This document shows, piece by piece, positions 1 to 8,589 of a stretch of DNA of 64,000 nucleotides (its first letter is position 1; every line of letters begins with the position of its first letter). The notes under the pieces were generated by a model. That model did no database searches and was not told the DNA's origin. It saw only the letters and a program-made list of their open reading frames with translations. Origin of the DNA: Streptomyces sp. SID8352 (lineage in GTDB: Bacteria > Actinomycetota > Actinomycetes > Streptomycetales > Streptomycetaceae); NCBI RefSeq assembly GCF_009862265.1, contig NZ_WWGX01000035.1, positions 3,786 to 67,785 of the forward strand. Reading direction: 5' to 3'. The position numbers and the translations under genes are program-made.

Positions 1-140
1 GAAGGGCGTCCGGGCAGTCCGGGTGGCCCGGAAGGTGGCCCGCAGGGGTCCCGTGCTCCGGAAGGGCGTCCGGGCAGTCCGGGTGGCCCGGAAGGCGGTC
101 CGGTGGGGTCCCGTGCCGGGGAAGGGCGTCCGGGCGGTCC
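1..140 (+). repeat. 60-bp tandem repeat, two copies plus part of a third
   Basis: Bases 1-60 and 61-120 match closely (both begin GAAGGGCGTCCGGGCAGTCC), and a third copy begins at 121 before diverging. The period is 20 codons, so it lengthens the collagen-like region without shifting the frame. More copies probably lie upstream of the window. Confidence 0.85.
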
Positions 141-2991
141 GCGCCCGGAGGCGGGTCCGGGGGGCGGTGTGCCGGCTGCTGGAGGTCCGCGCGGCGGGTT
201 CGGTCCGGCAGGTCCGGGAGGCGCCCCGCTCAGCCCGGGCAGTCCGGGTGGTCCGGGTGGTCTGCGGGGTTCTGGCGGTCCGTCCGGTCCGCGGGACGGC
301 CTGTACCCGCATGTCCCGGGGGACGGGGCGCGGGTTCCGCGTGTCCCGCAGGGCCCGGGTGGTCTGCGGGACGTGGGGGGCGGCGGGGGTGCTGTGCCCG
401 GTCCCGGTGTCCCGGGGGGCGGTGCGGGCACGGTGAGTGCTCCGCGTGTCCCGGGCGGCAGCGGGCGTGGTCCGGGTGTCCCGGGGGGCGGCCCGCCGGT
501 TCCGGGTGCTGCGGGGGACGGTCCGCAGGCTCGTCGTGTCCTGGGGAACGGTGCGGCCGGTCCGCGGGGTCCGGGGGCCGGTTCGGACGGTGCGGGGGCA
601 GTGGTGGACGGCGCGGGTGGTCCGCGCGGCCGGCGTGAGCCGGGAAGTGACGCGGGTGGTCCTGACGGCCCGCATGAGACGGGGAGCGGTGTGACTGGTC
701 TGCGTGGTCCGGGTGTCCTGAGGGGTGACCCGGACGGCCGCGGTGGTCCGGAGGACGGCCTGTACGGCCCCTACGGGCCGCAGGAGGGCCCGGACGGTGT
801 CCGGGGCCCGGACGGTGGCCCGGACGGCCTCCACGGCCCTCAGAGCGGCCCTGGCGGCCCGGGTGAGCCGGGTGAGCCGGGTGGGCCGGGTGGGCCGGGT
901 GGTCCGTACGGTCCGGGTGAGTCGGGGAGCGGCACGGACGGCCCGCACGGCGCGCCCGGTCCGTACGGTCCGGGAAGTGTCCCGGACGGTGTCCACGTCC
1001 CGGACGGTGTCCACGTCCCGGACGGCGCGCCCGGTCCGTACGACCCGGAAAGTGTCCACGTCCCGGACGGTCCCCACAGCCAGGACGGTGTCCGCGGCCA
1101 GGACGGCGCGCCCGGTCCGTACGATTCGGGAAGTGTCCCGGACGGCCTGCGCGTTCCGGGCGTCCCGGGCGTCCCGGATGGTGTCCACGTCCCGGACGGT
1201 GTTCCGGACGGCGTCCACGGCCAGGACGGTGTCCGCGGCCGGGACGGCGCGCCCGGTCCGTACGGTCCGGGAGGTGTCCCGGACGGCCTGCGTGTTCCGG
1301 GCGTCCCGGATGTTCCGGACGGTGTCTATGGCCCGGACGGTGTCCCGGACGGTGCCCGGGGGCAGGACGGCGTTCTGGGCGTTGTCCACGGGCGGGACGG
1401 TTTCCGTGACCCGGAGGGTTTCCCCGGCCAGGACGGTTTCCGTGACCTGGGGGGTGTCCCCGGCCGGGACGGTGTTCCGGGGGAGGGTGTCCGGGGTCCG
1501 GAGGTCGGCTTCGGAGGTGTCCGGGGTCCGGACGGTGTTCCGGGTGGTCTTCTTGACCCGGGCGGTGTCCGGGGTCCGGGGGGTCTGCTTGGCGGGGAGG
1601 GCGGTCCGTCCGGTCCGTTCGTGGTGGAGGCGGGTCCGTTCGCGCCGCGGGGTGCGGGGGCTGGTGCGGGCGGGTCCTGGCCGGGGGAGGTGACCGGCGG
1701 GCCTCCGGGCGCCGGCACCGGTGCCGGCCCGGGTGTGGTGCGGGGTGGCGTCGGCGGTCCCGTGGCCGGTCCTGCCGGTGGTGCCGGCCTGTCCGGTCCT
1801 GGTGCCGGTGCCGGTGGTGGTGTCGGCCTGGCCGGTGGTGTGGGCGCTGCCGGTGCGGGTGCCGGTCCTGCCGCTGCTGCTGGTGGTGCCGGTGTCGATG
1901 TCCCCGACGGTGCCGGTGCCGGTGGTGCGGGTGCTGTTCCTGCCGGTGTCCGTGTCCCCGACGGTGCCGGTGTTCTGGGTGCCGGTGTTCCGGACCCGGA
2001 CCCGGGTCTGGACCCGGTTCTGGGTTCGGTGGGGGTGTCCTCGGTGGTGCCGCGGCGCAGGGCGCCGCGGTCGGGGGGTGTGTCGGAGGTGCGGGAGTTC
2101 CGTGCCCGGCCGGTCCTGCCGGGGATGCTGGCGCTGTTGTGCGCGGTGCTGTGCTGTGGGGTGCTGGTGGTCCTCGCGGTCCGGCCGCGGGAGCTGGTGC
2201 GGTGGGAGGGGATGCCGCAGGCGTCGCCGCCGCTGCTGGCCGTGCTGGCCGTGGTGGTGCTGCTCGCGGTGGGGGGCCTGCTGCGCAACGGGGAGGGCCA
2301 CGCGGTCGTGCTGACCCGGTGGGGCCGTTACCGGGGCACGGTGCGCCGTACGGGGCTGGTGTGGGTGAATCCGTTCGCCAGACGGCACCGGGTGGATGTG
2401 CGGCTGCGGCATTTCCGGGGGGAGGGGGTGTCGGCGGTGGACCGTGTCGGGCATCCGGTCGTGGTCGGCCTGCTGATCGTGTGGCGGGTCAGGGACACGG
2501 CGCGGGCGGTGTTCACCGTGGATGATCATGAGGAGTTCCTGCGGGAGCAGGCGGTGGCGAGTGTGACGGAGGCTGTCTCGCTGCTGCCCTGTGACCGGTT
2601 CGGCAGTCCCGGGCCGACGCTGCGTGACGGTGCGTGGTTCGGTGAGGAGGCGACGCGCCGGCTGGCGTCGGAGATGACGCCGGCGGGTCTGGAGGTCTAC
2701 TCCGTCCAGCAGCTCTCCCTGGACTACGCGGCGGAGGTCGCCGACGCGATCCACCGGCTGCGTAGTGCGGAGCTCAACGCCGAGCTGCGTACCACCGTCA
2801 TCGGCGACGCCGTCGACATCGCCCGTGCGGCCCTGGAGCGGATCAGGGCCGGCGAGGGCGAGGGCGGCGACGCTCCCTCGGGCCGGGACGCCGAGTTCCT
2901 GCGCCTGCTCGTACTGTCGCTGCTCAGCCCGAGCGCGAATCCGAAGGAATGGGGAAACCAGTGGCCCAGTCACCGAAGTTCGTCGAGCTGA
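1..2991 (+). CDS. SPFH/band-7 membrane protein with very long collagen-like N-terminal region (5' end outside window)
   Basis: The frame is open from base 1, so the gene starts upstream; the first internal ATG is at 103. About the first 690 visible residues are low complexity, rich in Gly, Pro and Asp, with collagen-like GxP triplets and PDGV units, grading into Gly/Ala-rich sequence. Two hydrophobic segments follow (around 2119-2190 and 2220-2285) and then an SPFH/band-7-like region (NGEGHAVVLTRWGRYRG, GLVWVNPFARRHRVDVRLR, then a helical part with SVTEAV and ELNAELRT). SPFH proteins scaffold membrane microdomains. I infer membrane anchoring with the repeat tail in the cytoplasm or outside; topology is unresolved. 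Other frames are also open here because of composition, but only this one gives a recognisable domain. Its 3' end overlaps the next gene by 31 bases. Confidence 0.72.
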   Translation, partial: EGRPGSPGGPEGGPQGSRAPEGRPGSPGGPEGGPVGSRAGEGRPGGPRPEAGPGGGVPAAGGPRGGFGPAGPGGAPLSPGSPGGPGGLRGSGGPSGPRDGLYPHVPGDGARVPRVPQGPGGLRDVGGGGGAVPGPGVPGGGAGTVSAPRVPGGSGRGPGVPGGGPPVPGAAGDGPQARRVLGNGAAGPRGPGAGSDGAGAVVDGAGGPRGRREPGSDAGGPDGPHETGSGVTGLRGPGVLRGDPDGRGGPEDGLYGPYGPQEGPDGVRGPDGGPDGLHGPQSGPGGPGEPGEPGGPGGPGGPYGPGESGSGTDGPHGAPGPYGPGSVPDGVHVPDGVHVPDGAPGPYDPESVHVPDGPHSQDGVRGQDGAPGPYDSGSVPDGLRVPGVPGVPDGVHVPDGVPDGVHGQDGVRGRDGAPGPYGPGGVPDGLRVPGVPDVPDGVYGPDGVPDGARGQDGVLGVVHGRDGFRDPEGFPGQDGFRDLGGVPGRDGVPGEGVRGPEVGFGGVRGPDGVPGGLLDPGGVRGPGGLLGGEGGPSGPFVVEAGPFAPRGAGAGAGGSWPGEVTGGPPGAGTGAGPGVVRGGVGGPVAGPAGGAGLSGPGAGAGGGVGLAGGVGAAGAGAGPAAAAGGAGVDVPDGAGAGGAGAVPAGVRVPDGAGVLGAGVPDPDPGLDPVLGSVGVSSVVPRRRAPRSGGVSEVREFRARPVLPGMLALLCAVLCCGVLVVLAVRPRELVRWEGMPQASPPLLAVLAVVVLLAVGGLLRNGEGHAVVLTRWGRYRGTVRRTGLVWVNPFARRHRVDVRLRHFRGEGVSAVDRVGHPVVVGLLIVWRVRDTARAVFTVDDHEEFLREQAVASVTEAVSLLPCDRFGSPGPTLRDGAWFGEEATRRLASEMTPAGLEVYSVQQLSLDYAAEVADAIHRLRSAELNAELRTTVIGDAVDIARAALERIRAGEGEGGDAPSGRDAEFLRLLVLSLLSPSANPKEWGNQWPSHRSSSS

Positions 2992-3917
2992 ACGCCGCCG
3001 AGGACTGCGGGACCTGCGAGTTCTGCACCGCTTCCGCGCAGCGGGAGGAGAGGTCCGGGCCCGTGCACACCGCGGCTCATGCCCGTGTCTGCCGCCGCCG
3101 GACGGCGGGGGCGCTGCTGGCCATCGCGACGGGTGTGGTGGGCATCGAGGCGGGCACGGCCGCCCCGGCCAGCGCGCTGCCCGCGCCGAGCCGGGCGGGC
3201 TGGGACGGGACCCGTTACTGGTTCCAGTCGGGCGGCCAGTGGCGGTGGACCAGTCACCAGAGCGTCTACCTCCAGCGCACCGGCCGCGGCACCGCTCCCG
3301 CTCCCGCCCCGGCCCCTGCCCCGGCACGTCCGGGGACGGGGTCGGGGTCGGGGTCGAAGGTGTCGGCGGACGCCTGGCTGCCCGCGCCGAGCCGGGCGGG
3401 CTGGGACGGGACCCGTTACTGGTTCCAGTCGGGCGGCCAGTGGCGGTGGACCAGTCACCAGAGCGTCTACCTCCAGCGCACCGGCGGCGGGTCCGCCGCC
3501 CCGGGCACGGGCGGCGGCGGGGGGAGCGGTGTGGTGCCGCCGAAGGCGGGTTCGGGCTCACTGGAGTCCGCTCTCTCCTACGCCCTGGCCCAGCTGGGCA
3601 AGCCGTACATCTGGGGCGGCAACGGCTACCTCGGCTACGACTGCTCCGGTCTGGTGCAGCAGGCCTACCGGCGGGCGGGGATCCAGCTCCCGAGGGTCGC
3701 CTCCGACCAGTACGGGGCCACCACCCGGATCACGGCGGGCAGCCTGCGCCGGGGCGACCTGATCTTCTGGTCCTCCAACGGCCGCCAGTCCGGCGTCCAC
3801 CACGTCGCCATCTACCTGGGCGGCGGACGCTACGTGGAGGCCCCCCGGCCGGGGGTGAACATCAGGATCTCCTCGCTGTCCAACGGGTACGCGCCGAACC
3901 TGTTCGGCCGTCCCTGA
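2961..3917 (+). CDS. Secreted NlpC/P60 cell-wall hydrolase with duplicated WxxG-type repeat
   Basis: Predicted peptidoglycan endopeptidase. The C-terminal 110 residues are an NlpC/P60 domain: catalytic Cys in YDCSGLVQQAY and His in VHHVAIYLGGG. Before it lie two identical 36-residue segments (SRAGWDGTRYWFQSGG...), separated by an Ala-Pro and Gly-Ser linker; they may bind the wall. The N-terminus has a Cys-rich patch (CGTCEFC), then RRR and a hydrophobic stretch ending ASA, like a signal peptide with a long n-region. GTG at 2961 is preferred because GGGGA lies 6-7 bases upstream; ATG at 2949 in the same frame has AAGGA directly against it. It overlaps the SPFH gene, so the two are probably co-transcribed. 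Confidence 0.8.
   Translation: MAQSPKFVELNAAEDCGTCEFCTASAQREERSGPVHTAAHARVCRRRTAGALLAIATGVVGIEAGTAAPASALPAPSRAGWDGTRYWFQSGGQWRWTSHQSVYLQRTGRGTAPAPAPAPAPARPGTGSGSGSKVSADAWLPAPSRAGWDGTRYWFQSGGQWRWTSHQSVYLQRTGGGSAAPGTGGGGGSGVVPPKAGSGSLESALSYALAQLGKPYIWGGNGYLGYDCSGLVQQAYRRAGIQLPRVASDQYGATTRITAGSLRRGDLIFWSSNGRQSGVHHVAIYLGGGRYVEAPRPGVNIRISSLSNGYAPNLFGRP
3176..3485 (+). repeat. Exact 109-bp direct repeat inside the NlpC/P60 gene
   Basis: Bases 3176-3284 recur at 3377-3485 (offset 201) with no mismatch that I can see. The offset is 67 codons, so the frame is kept. Absence of even silent changes points to a recent duplication or gene conversion. The 92 bases between copies encode the Ala-Pro and Gly-Ser linker. 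Confidence 0.92.
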
Positions 3918-4030
3918 CCGGTCCTGGGCACCATCCGGGCCCGACCGCGTCATGAAGGAGCGGGTGGGGCCTCTCTCAGATGTCACACACGGTACGGCGG
4001 CACCCGCCGCCCCGAGGAGGAGGCCCCGCC

Positions 4031-4591
4031 TTGCCCACCCAGCCCGTCCAGCCGCCCCAGCCGGCCCAGCCCTCCCGGCCGCCCAGGCCCTCACCGCCGC
4101 GGGAGCTGACACGACGCCAGGAAGAGGTGCTCTGGCTCATGCTGACCGGTGCCACCGCCGACCGGATCGCCCAGGAACTGGGCATCAGCAGAGCCACCGT
4201 GCAGACCCATCTGCGCGCCATCTACGCCGCCTTCGGCGTCCGCAGCCGCGCCCCGGCCGTCATCGCGGCCATCGAGCGGGGCTATCTGCCCGAGAGCCTG
4301 GACCGGGGCTGGAGCCAGGACCGGGAACGGGTGCTGCGCGCGCTGCGGCAGGCGTGGAGCCCCTGCTGGGTCCATCCGGCGCACACGCCGAGCTGCGCGG
4401 TGTGTGTCCGGGCGGCGACCCTGGGCCATGCCATCACCCTGGTGCGGGACCCGGGGGCGCCGGCCCACCCGCCGCCCGCGGCCGGCCCCCCGGGGTCCGC
4501 CGCCGCCCCCCGCCCGGCCCCGGCCCGCCACCTGAGAACCCCGCCCCCGCCCAGAGCGGCCCCGGCCGCGGGCAACGGAGCCCCCCGGTGA
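4031..4591 (+). CDS. LuxR-type helix-turn-helix regulator
   Basis: 186-residue protein with a GerE/LuxR-type DNA-binding domain near residues 24-87 (LTRRQEEVLWLMLTGATADR, then IAQELGISRATVQTHLRAIY). There is no receiver or sensor domain. The C-terminal half has a Cys-containing stretch (SPCWVHPAHTPSCAVCVRA) and a Pro/Ala-rich tail. The TTG start at 4031 is chosen because GAGGAGGAGG ends 7 bases before it; an in-frame ATG at 3980 has no comparable site and would only add a Pro-rich extension. It resembles small streptomycete orphan regulators; the target is unknown. The gene stands alone, with repeat-rich DNA downstream. Confidence 0.72.
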   Translation: MPTQPVQPPQPAQPSRPPRPSPPRELTRRQEEVLWLMLTGATADRIAQELGISRATVQTHLRAIYAAFGVRSRAPAVIAAIERGYLPESLDRGWSQDRERVLRALRQAWSPCWVHPAHTPSCAVCVRAATLGHAITLVRDPGAPAHPPPAAGPPGSAAAPRPAPARHLRTPPPPRAAPAAGNGAPR

Positions 4592-5082
4592 CCGCACACC
4601 CCGCCCCCGCCCCGGCCCCGGCCACCACCACCCCGGCCGCCGTCCCCGTGCCGGTCACCGTCGCCGCGCCGGTCGCGGCCGCCGTTCCCGAGCCGGTCAC
4701 CGCTGCCGCTGTGCCGGGCACCGCCACCGCGGTCGCACCGGCTGTCACCTGCGCACAGGCTCCGGCCACCGCCGCTGCTGTGCCGGTCACTTTCCCCGCG
4801 CCGGTCACCCTCTCCGCCCCGGCCGCGGCCGTCGCCTCCGCGCCGGCCGTGCCGGTCCTCGTGCCTGTCCGGGGCGCGGCGGCCGGTGTTGCGCCGGTTG
4901 CCGCGGCCGTCGCCGGATCGGGTGCGGTCTTCGCGCCGGTGGCCGTCCGGGTGCCGGTCGCCGCGGTCGCCGTGCCCGTGGCGGCTGCCGGTCCCGGGCC
5001 GGGCGCTGCTGCCGTGCCGGCCGCCGCCGTTGCTGTGCGGGCCGCTGTTTCCGTGCCGGTCGTGGTGGCCGGGGCGGGGGTG
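4592..5082. repeat. Low-complexity stretch of GCCGTCGCCG-type imperfect repeats
   Basis: No gene is supported. The DNA is built of irregular CCGGTCACC, GCCGCGGCC and GCCGTCGCC units, leaving several frames open on both strands (Val-Pro-Ala on plus, Ala-Thr on minus). It separates the LuxR gene from the convergent zinc-finger gene. Either long open frame could be a fast-evolving protein, but nothing in them is family-like. Confidence 0.5.
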
Positions 5083-5937
5083 CTACGTTCCCCGGCGTCT
5101 GAGGCGGGCGGGGAGGCTGGAGCCGGGGGCCGCGGCCTCGGCGGTGAGCAGCCGGCACAGGACGCAGCCGTCGAGGTGGGCACGGACCCTGGTGGCGTGG
5201 TGCGCGGTCAGGTCGTGCCGGGCGTGGGAGAGGGCCGTCAGGTAGGACAGGTGGCTTCCGCGGGCCTCCACGGGTCCGGTGCGGCGCAGTCCCCGCCACA
5301 GGTAGGCGTCGGCCAGGGTGTCGAGGGCGGCCTGCAGGAGTGCGGGGGAGTGGCGGGCGGGGGGTTCGCCCTCCACGCAGACCGCCCAGAGCACGTCGGC
5401 GTGGTGGGAGGGGAGCGAGGTGAGCACGTCGTAGGCGAGGAGGGTCTCCTCGGCGCCGGGTCCGCCGCCGGTGACCTCGCGGTGCAGGGCGCGTCCGGCG
5501 GCGGCGCGCCGGACGCCGACCCGGACCTCGCGGTCGAAGTCGAAGGTGCGGTCCTCCGGCGGGGTGTGCTGCAGTGCGCCGACGGCGCGGCGGCAGGCGT
5601 GGAAGAGCAGGGCCTCCGTGATCTCGCGCTGGGCCGGTCCGAGGTAGCGCCGGACGATCCGCTGGCCGGGCCGGGCCGCCCGTGCGCACAGCCGGTGGAC
5701 GGCGCCGGGTTCGCCGAGCCGGGCCCGGTGCAGGAGGTCGGCCCGTTCGGGCGGGAGCGGGGGCAGGAGGGGCGGTCCGGTGGACAGCGCGTGCGGGAAC
5801 GGGTCGGGGCCCAGCAGCGGGGGTCTGGGCAGCCGCAGGGTCTCCGGCTCGGCGGGCGCGGGCCGTACCGTGACACCCCGCCGGAAGGTGGTCCAGTCCC
5901 AGGTGGCCCTCCCCCCGGACCGTCGGACATCGCTCAC
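5083..5937 (-). CDS. Zinc-finger regulatory protein, sigma/anti-sigma-like
   Basis: About 284 residues. The middle resembles the helical part of a sigma-like protein (EPGAVHRLCARAARPGQRIV, then RRYLGPAQREITEALLFHAC), and the C-terminus has HLDGCVLC, an HxxxCxxC motif as in zinc-binding anti-sigma factors. No membrane segment is seen, so if it is an anti-sigma factor it is soluble. The start is uncertain: GTG at 5937 is chosen because GGGAGGGG lies about 12 bases upstream and the protein then begins SDVRRSGG; the frame is open further. No adjacent ECF sigma gene is present. It could instead be a degenerate sigma factor. Family assignment is tentative. Confidence 0.55.
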   Translation of the reverse strand: MSDVRRSGGRATWDWTTFRRGVTVRPAPAEPETLRLPRPPLLGPDPFPHALSTGPPLLPPLPPERADLLHRARLGEPGAVHRLCARAARPGQRIVRRYLGPAQREITEALLFHACRRAVGALQHTPPEDRTFDFDREVRVGVRRAAAGRALHREVTGGGPGAEETLLAYDVLTSLPSHHADVLWAVCVEGEPPARHSPALLQAALDTLADAYLWRGLRRTGPVEARGSHLSYLTALSHARHDLTAHHATRVRAHLDGCVLCRLLTAEAAAPGSSLPARLRRRGT

Positions 5938-7136
5938 GGCCACCCCGCCCCTCCCATAGGCATTCCCGGGGCCTGACGAACCGGAGCCCCGACCTTCCAG
6001 AGCCCCGCCCCCCGTTCCCATGACGCGGTCCCGGCCGCGTCCCACGTCACACCGCCGGTGGCCGGTGGTCCGGCCGGCCCGGGAGGGGACGCCTGCTCCG
6101 GGGACCGGCCGGCCCGGTCACGGCGCACCGGGCCCGAGAACGGTTCCCCCTCCTCGTCCGGTACGGGGCAGAGTCCCGGCCCGGGGATCCCGCCCCGCGC
6201 CGGGGGGGGCAGCGGGCCGGGCGGGCCCGGTCCGGCGGACGCCCCGCCCCCGCAACGGCGTCCGGACCGGGTGCGGCACCCCCCCCAGGAGGCCGGGAGC
6301 GGTGACCCGTCCGGCACGGGGACGCCTGTCCCCGGCCCGGGGAGCGCTGCCCCCGTACCGCCAAGGGCGGCGGCCGGTCCCGGGGGTGGCGGCCCGTTTG
6401 GTGCCGTCCGGTGAACGGCCCGCGCCGAGCACCGGGACACCCGGCTCCCGTCCGGGCATCCCCCCTCCGCCGGGACACCCGCCCCCGCCGGTACGCCGGA
6501 GCCCTGCCGGGGCGCCCCCTCCGCCCCGGGGCGCGGGAGTTCCCCGGGAGCGGGCCGGAACACCGCCGGGGCGTCCGGCCCGCCCCGGCAGGACGGCACC
6601 CCCGCCGGACGGAGCCCCCCGCCGGAGGGTCTCCTGGCACCCGGTCCCGCCCGGGGCGCGAGGGGTGTCCCGTACGGGGGAGCCCCGCCGGGGGCGCCCG
6701 CTTCGCCCGGCGGGCGGGGCCCCGTGGGTGCTTGGCCCTGCCCGGCCGCGCGCCCCGGGACGGTCCCCGGCCCCGCCCGGCAGGAGTGCCCCCGGGGGGC
6801 ACTCCTGGGTGCAGGCCCCCGGGCCGGCCCGGGGGCCTGCACCCAGGACCCCGGGTCGGCCCGGCGGGCGGGACGCTCCGGGTGCGCCCCGGCCGCCCGG
6901 CCAGCGGCTCGGCCGCCCGTCCGTCCGTCCGGATTCCGGCGGGGCCCCGGGGAGACGCCCTGCCCCTGCCCCTGGCCCCCGCCCTTGTCCCGGTCCCGTT
7001 CCGGGGTGCGGGGTGCGGGGTGCGGGGTGCGGGTGTGCCGGGTTGCGGGTGCGGGTGTGGGTTCCGTGTCCGTGGGGCGCGGTTCGGTCTGGCGGGCGGG
7101 GGTCGGGCTGTGTCGCCGGTTCGGTGCCGGGCGTGG
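5938..7136. other. 1.2-kb gene-free, extremely GC-rich interval
   Basis: I find no supported gene. Open frames on both strands are composition artefacts, made of Pro, Arg, Gly and Ala only, with no credible ribosome site or domain. It contains the nested palindromes at 6781-6848 and a run of GGGGTGC units near 7003-7035. The 3' end of the convergent surface-protein gene lies beyond it. Confidence 0.55.
6781..6848. repeat. Two overlapping perfect palindromes (27 and 46 bp)
   Basis: Bases 6781-6807 form a hairpin with 13-bp arms (CAGGAGTGCCCCC and its complement around a single central G). Bases 6803-6848 form a perfect 46-bp palindrome, 23-bp arms (TCCTGGGTGCAGGCCCCCGG...) with no spacer. They share five bases, so as RNA the two hairpins exclude each other. 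No T-run follows and no gene is adjacent. Confidence 0.85.
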
Positions 7137-7182
7137 GGAACCCCGCTCGCGCCGGGGGGTTTTCCGGTGTGAGCGGGGTTCC
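7137..7182 (-). terminator. Probable terminator of the surface-protein gene
   Basis: Perfect 12-bp arms, GGAACCCCGCTC at 7137-7148 and GAGCGGGGTTCC at 7171-7182, with a 22-base loop. It lies about 90 bases past the stop of the minus-strand gene ending at 7270. There is no U-run, as is common for streptomycete terminators. Confidence 0.6.
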
Positions 7183-7269
7183 TTGTGAGCGGCGGCCGTC
7201 GTCCCGGGGTGCGGGGGTCCGGGGCGGCGGCCCTTGTGCGGGGCCGGTTCTGGGGGCGGCCCTGGTGTG

Positions 7270-8589
7270 TCAGGCCTGCTTGGAGCGGCGGCGGGCCGCC
7301 ACGACCAGGCCGGTGCCGGCGGCGAGCACGACGGCGGTGCCGATGACGAGCGGGACGGTGCCGCTGCTGCCGGTGGAGGCGAGGTCGCCGTCGGGGGCGG
7401 CGGCCGGGGTGCTCTGCGAGGGGGCGGGGGAGGCGCCGGGGGCGGGGGGCTCGGAGGCCCCGGTGCTGGGGGCGGTGCTGTCCGACGGGGCGGGGGAGCC
7501 GGGGACGGCGGGCTCGGAGGCCTCACCGGTCGGCGTGACGGTGTCGGTGGGCGGCGTGGTCCCGGGGGATGACGGGGCCGGCTCGGTGGTGGCCGGCGCC
7601 GTCGGCTCGGACGGGGGGGTGCCGGTCTCGGGCAGGCAGCCGGTGAACGGGTAGTGGTGGGTCTCCGCGCCGCCGGAGCCGCGCAGCGAGGCCACCCACA
7701 CCGAGCCGTTGACCGGCGCGGCGGTGCCCAGGTCCAGGTGGGCGCCGGGGGCCAGGATGCTGCCGGGCCAGGCGGCCTTGCTGCTCTTGGTGATCTTCGT
7801 GGCGTCGGGGAAGTTCCAGAGGAGCTTGGCGCGGACGGCGCCGCCGGCGGCGCTCTGGAGCTTGTCGTCCAGGACGAAGTCCTGGCCGCCGGAGAGGAGG
7901 AAGCCGGTGGTGCCCGCGCCCGCCATGTCGTAGGCGCTGCCGCTGACGTTGACGACCGTGGTCGATCCGGCCGGGACCTTGATGTAGATGTCCCTGGCCT
8001 GCTCGAGCTGGGCGGCGCTCACGTGGAAGACGTTGCGGGCGGTGTCGGTGCCCTCGAGGGTGAGCCGGGCGCCGTCCGGCGTCACCGTCGCCCCGGCGGT
8101 GGCGGGCAGGGCGGACAGCGCGGAGGAGTGGGCGCGCAGCTTGGCGAACTCCGCCTCGAAGTCGATCAGGTCGTCGTTCCGGCTGAAGGAGCCGTTGTGC
8201 AGGCTGACGGGTGCGCTGTCGACCTCGCCGCCGACGGCCGCGTTGCCCTTCATGACGACGGTGGACGTCGAGCCGCTGACCAGGTCGCCGCGGACCACGA
8301 GGGAGGCCCGGCCGGGCAGGTCGGCGACCTGTCCCGCCGTCAGCTCGTTGGCGACGCTGAAGCCGCCGCTGAAGTCGGCGTCGCCGCCGACGGCCACGGC
8401 CCCCTCCGCGTCGGGGGAGTGGACGTTGTCACCGAGGACGAACTCGCCGTACTTGCCGGCGACACCGAAGGCGTCGGTGGCACACCCGGCGGTGTCGGCG
8501 GGCGTGGCCACGGCGGCCGGGACGGCCGTCAGGCCGAGGACGAGGGCTCCACCGAGCGCGGCGGCGGCGGCGGTTGCGGATATGCGCAT
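7270..8589 (-). CDS. Choice-of-anchor-A surface protein with LAxTG sorting signal
   Basis: 439-residue surface protein. It has an N-terminal signal peptide (MRISATAAAAALGGALVLGL, cleavage near VATPADT), then a choice-of-anchor-A-type region (FGVAGKYGEFVLGDNVHSPD, VKGNAAVGGEV-like strands, WNFPDATKI, WPGSILAPGAHLDLG), a Pro/Thr/Ser-rich wall-spanning segment, and LASTG followed by a hydrophobic helix and the basic tail RRRSKQA. LAxTG is the type of motif used by class E sortases of high-GC Gram-positives, so covalent wall attachment is expected. The ATG at 8589 has GGGAG about 11 bases upstream. No sortase gene is nearby. The binding function is unknown. Confidence 0.85.
   Translation of the reverse strand: MRISATAAAAALGGALVLGLTAVPAAVATPADTAGCATDAFGVAGKYGEFVLGDNVHSPDAEGAVAVGGDADFSGGFSVANELTAGQVADLPGRASLVVRGDLVSGSTSTVVMKGNAAVGGEVDSAPVSLHNGSFSRNDDLIDFEAEFAKLRAHSSALSALPATAGATVTPDGARLTLEGTDTARNVFHVSAAQLEQARDIYIKVPAGSTTVVNVSGSAYDMAGAGTTGFLLSGGQDFVLDDKLQSAAGGAVRAKLLWNFPDATKITKSSKAAWPGSILAPGAHLDLGTAAPVNGSVWVASLRGSGGAETHHYPFTGCLPETGTPPSEPTAPATTEPAPSSPGTTPPTDTVTPTGEASEPAVPGSPAPSDSTAPSTGASEPPAPGASPAPSQSTPAAAPDGDLASTGSSGTVPLVIGTAVVLAAGTGLVVAARRRSKQA

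Noticed and set aside
4434..5183. 249-residue Ala/Thr-rich minus frame
   Set aside because: Low complexity, overlaps the end of the zinc-finger gene, no ribosome site seen.
5938..7526. Long minus- and plus-strand open frames in GC-rich DNA
   Set aside because: Only Pro, Arg, Gly and Ala; no start signals or domain.
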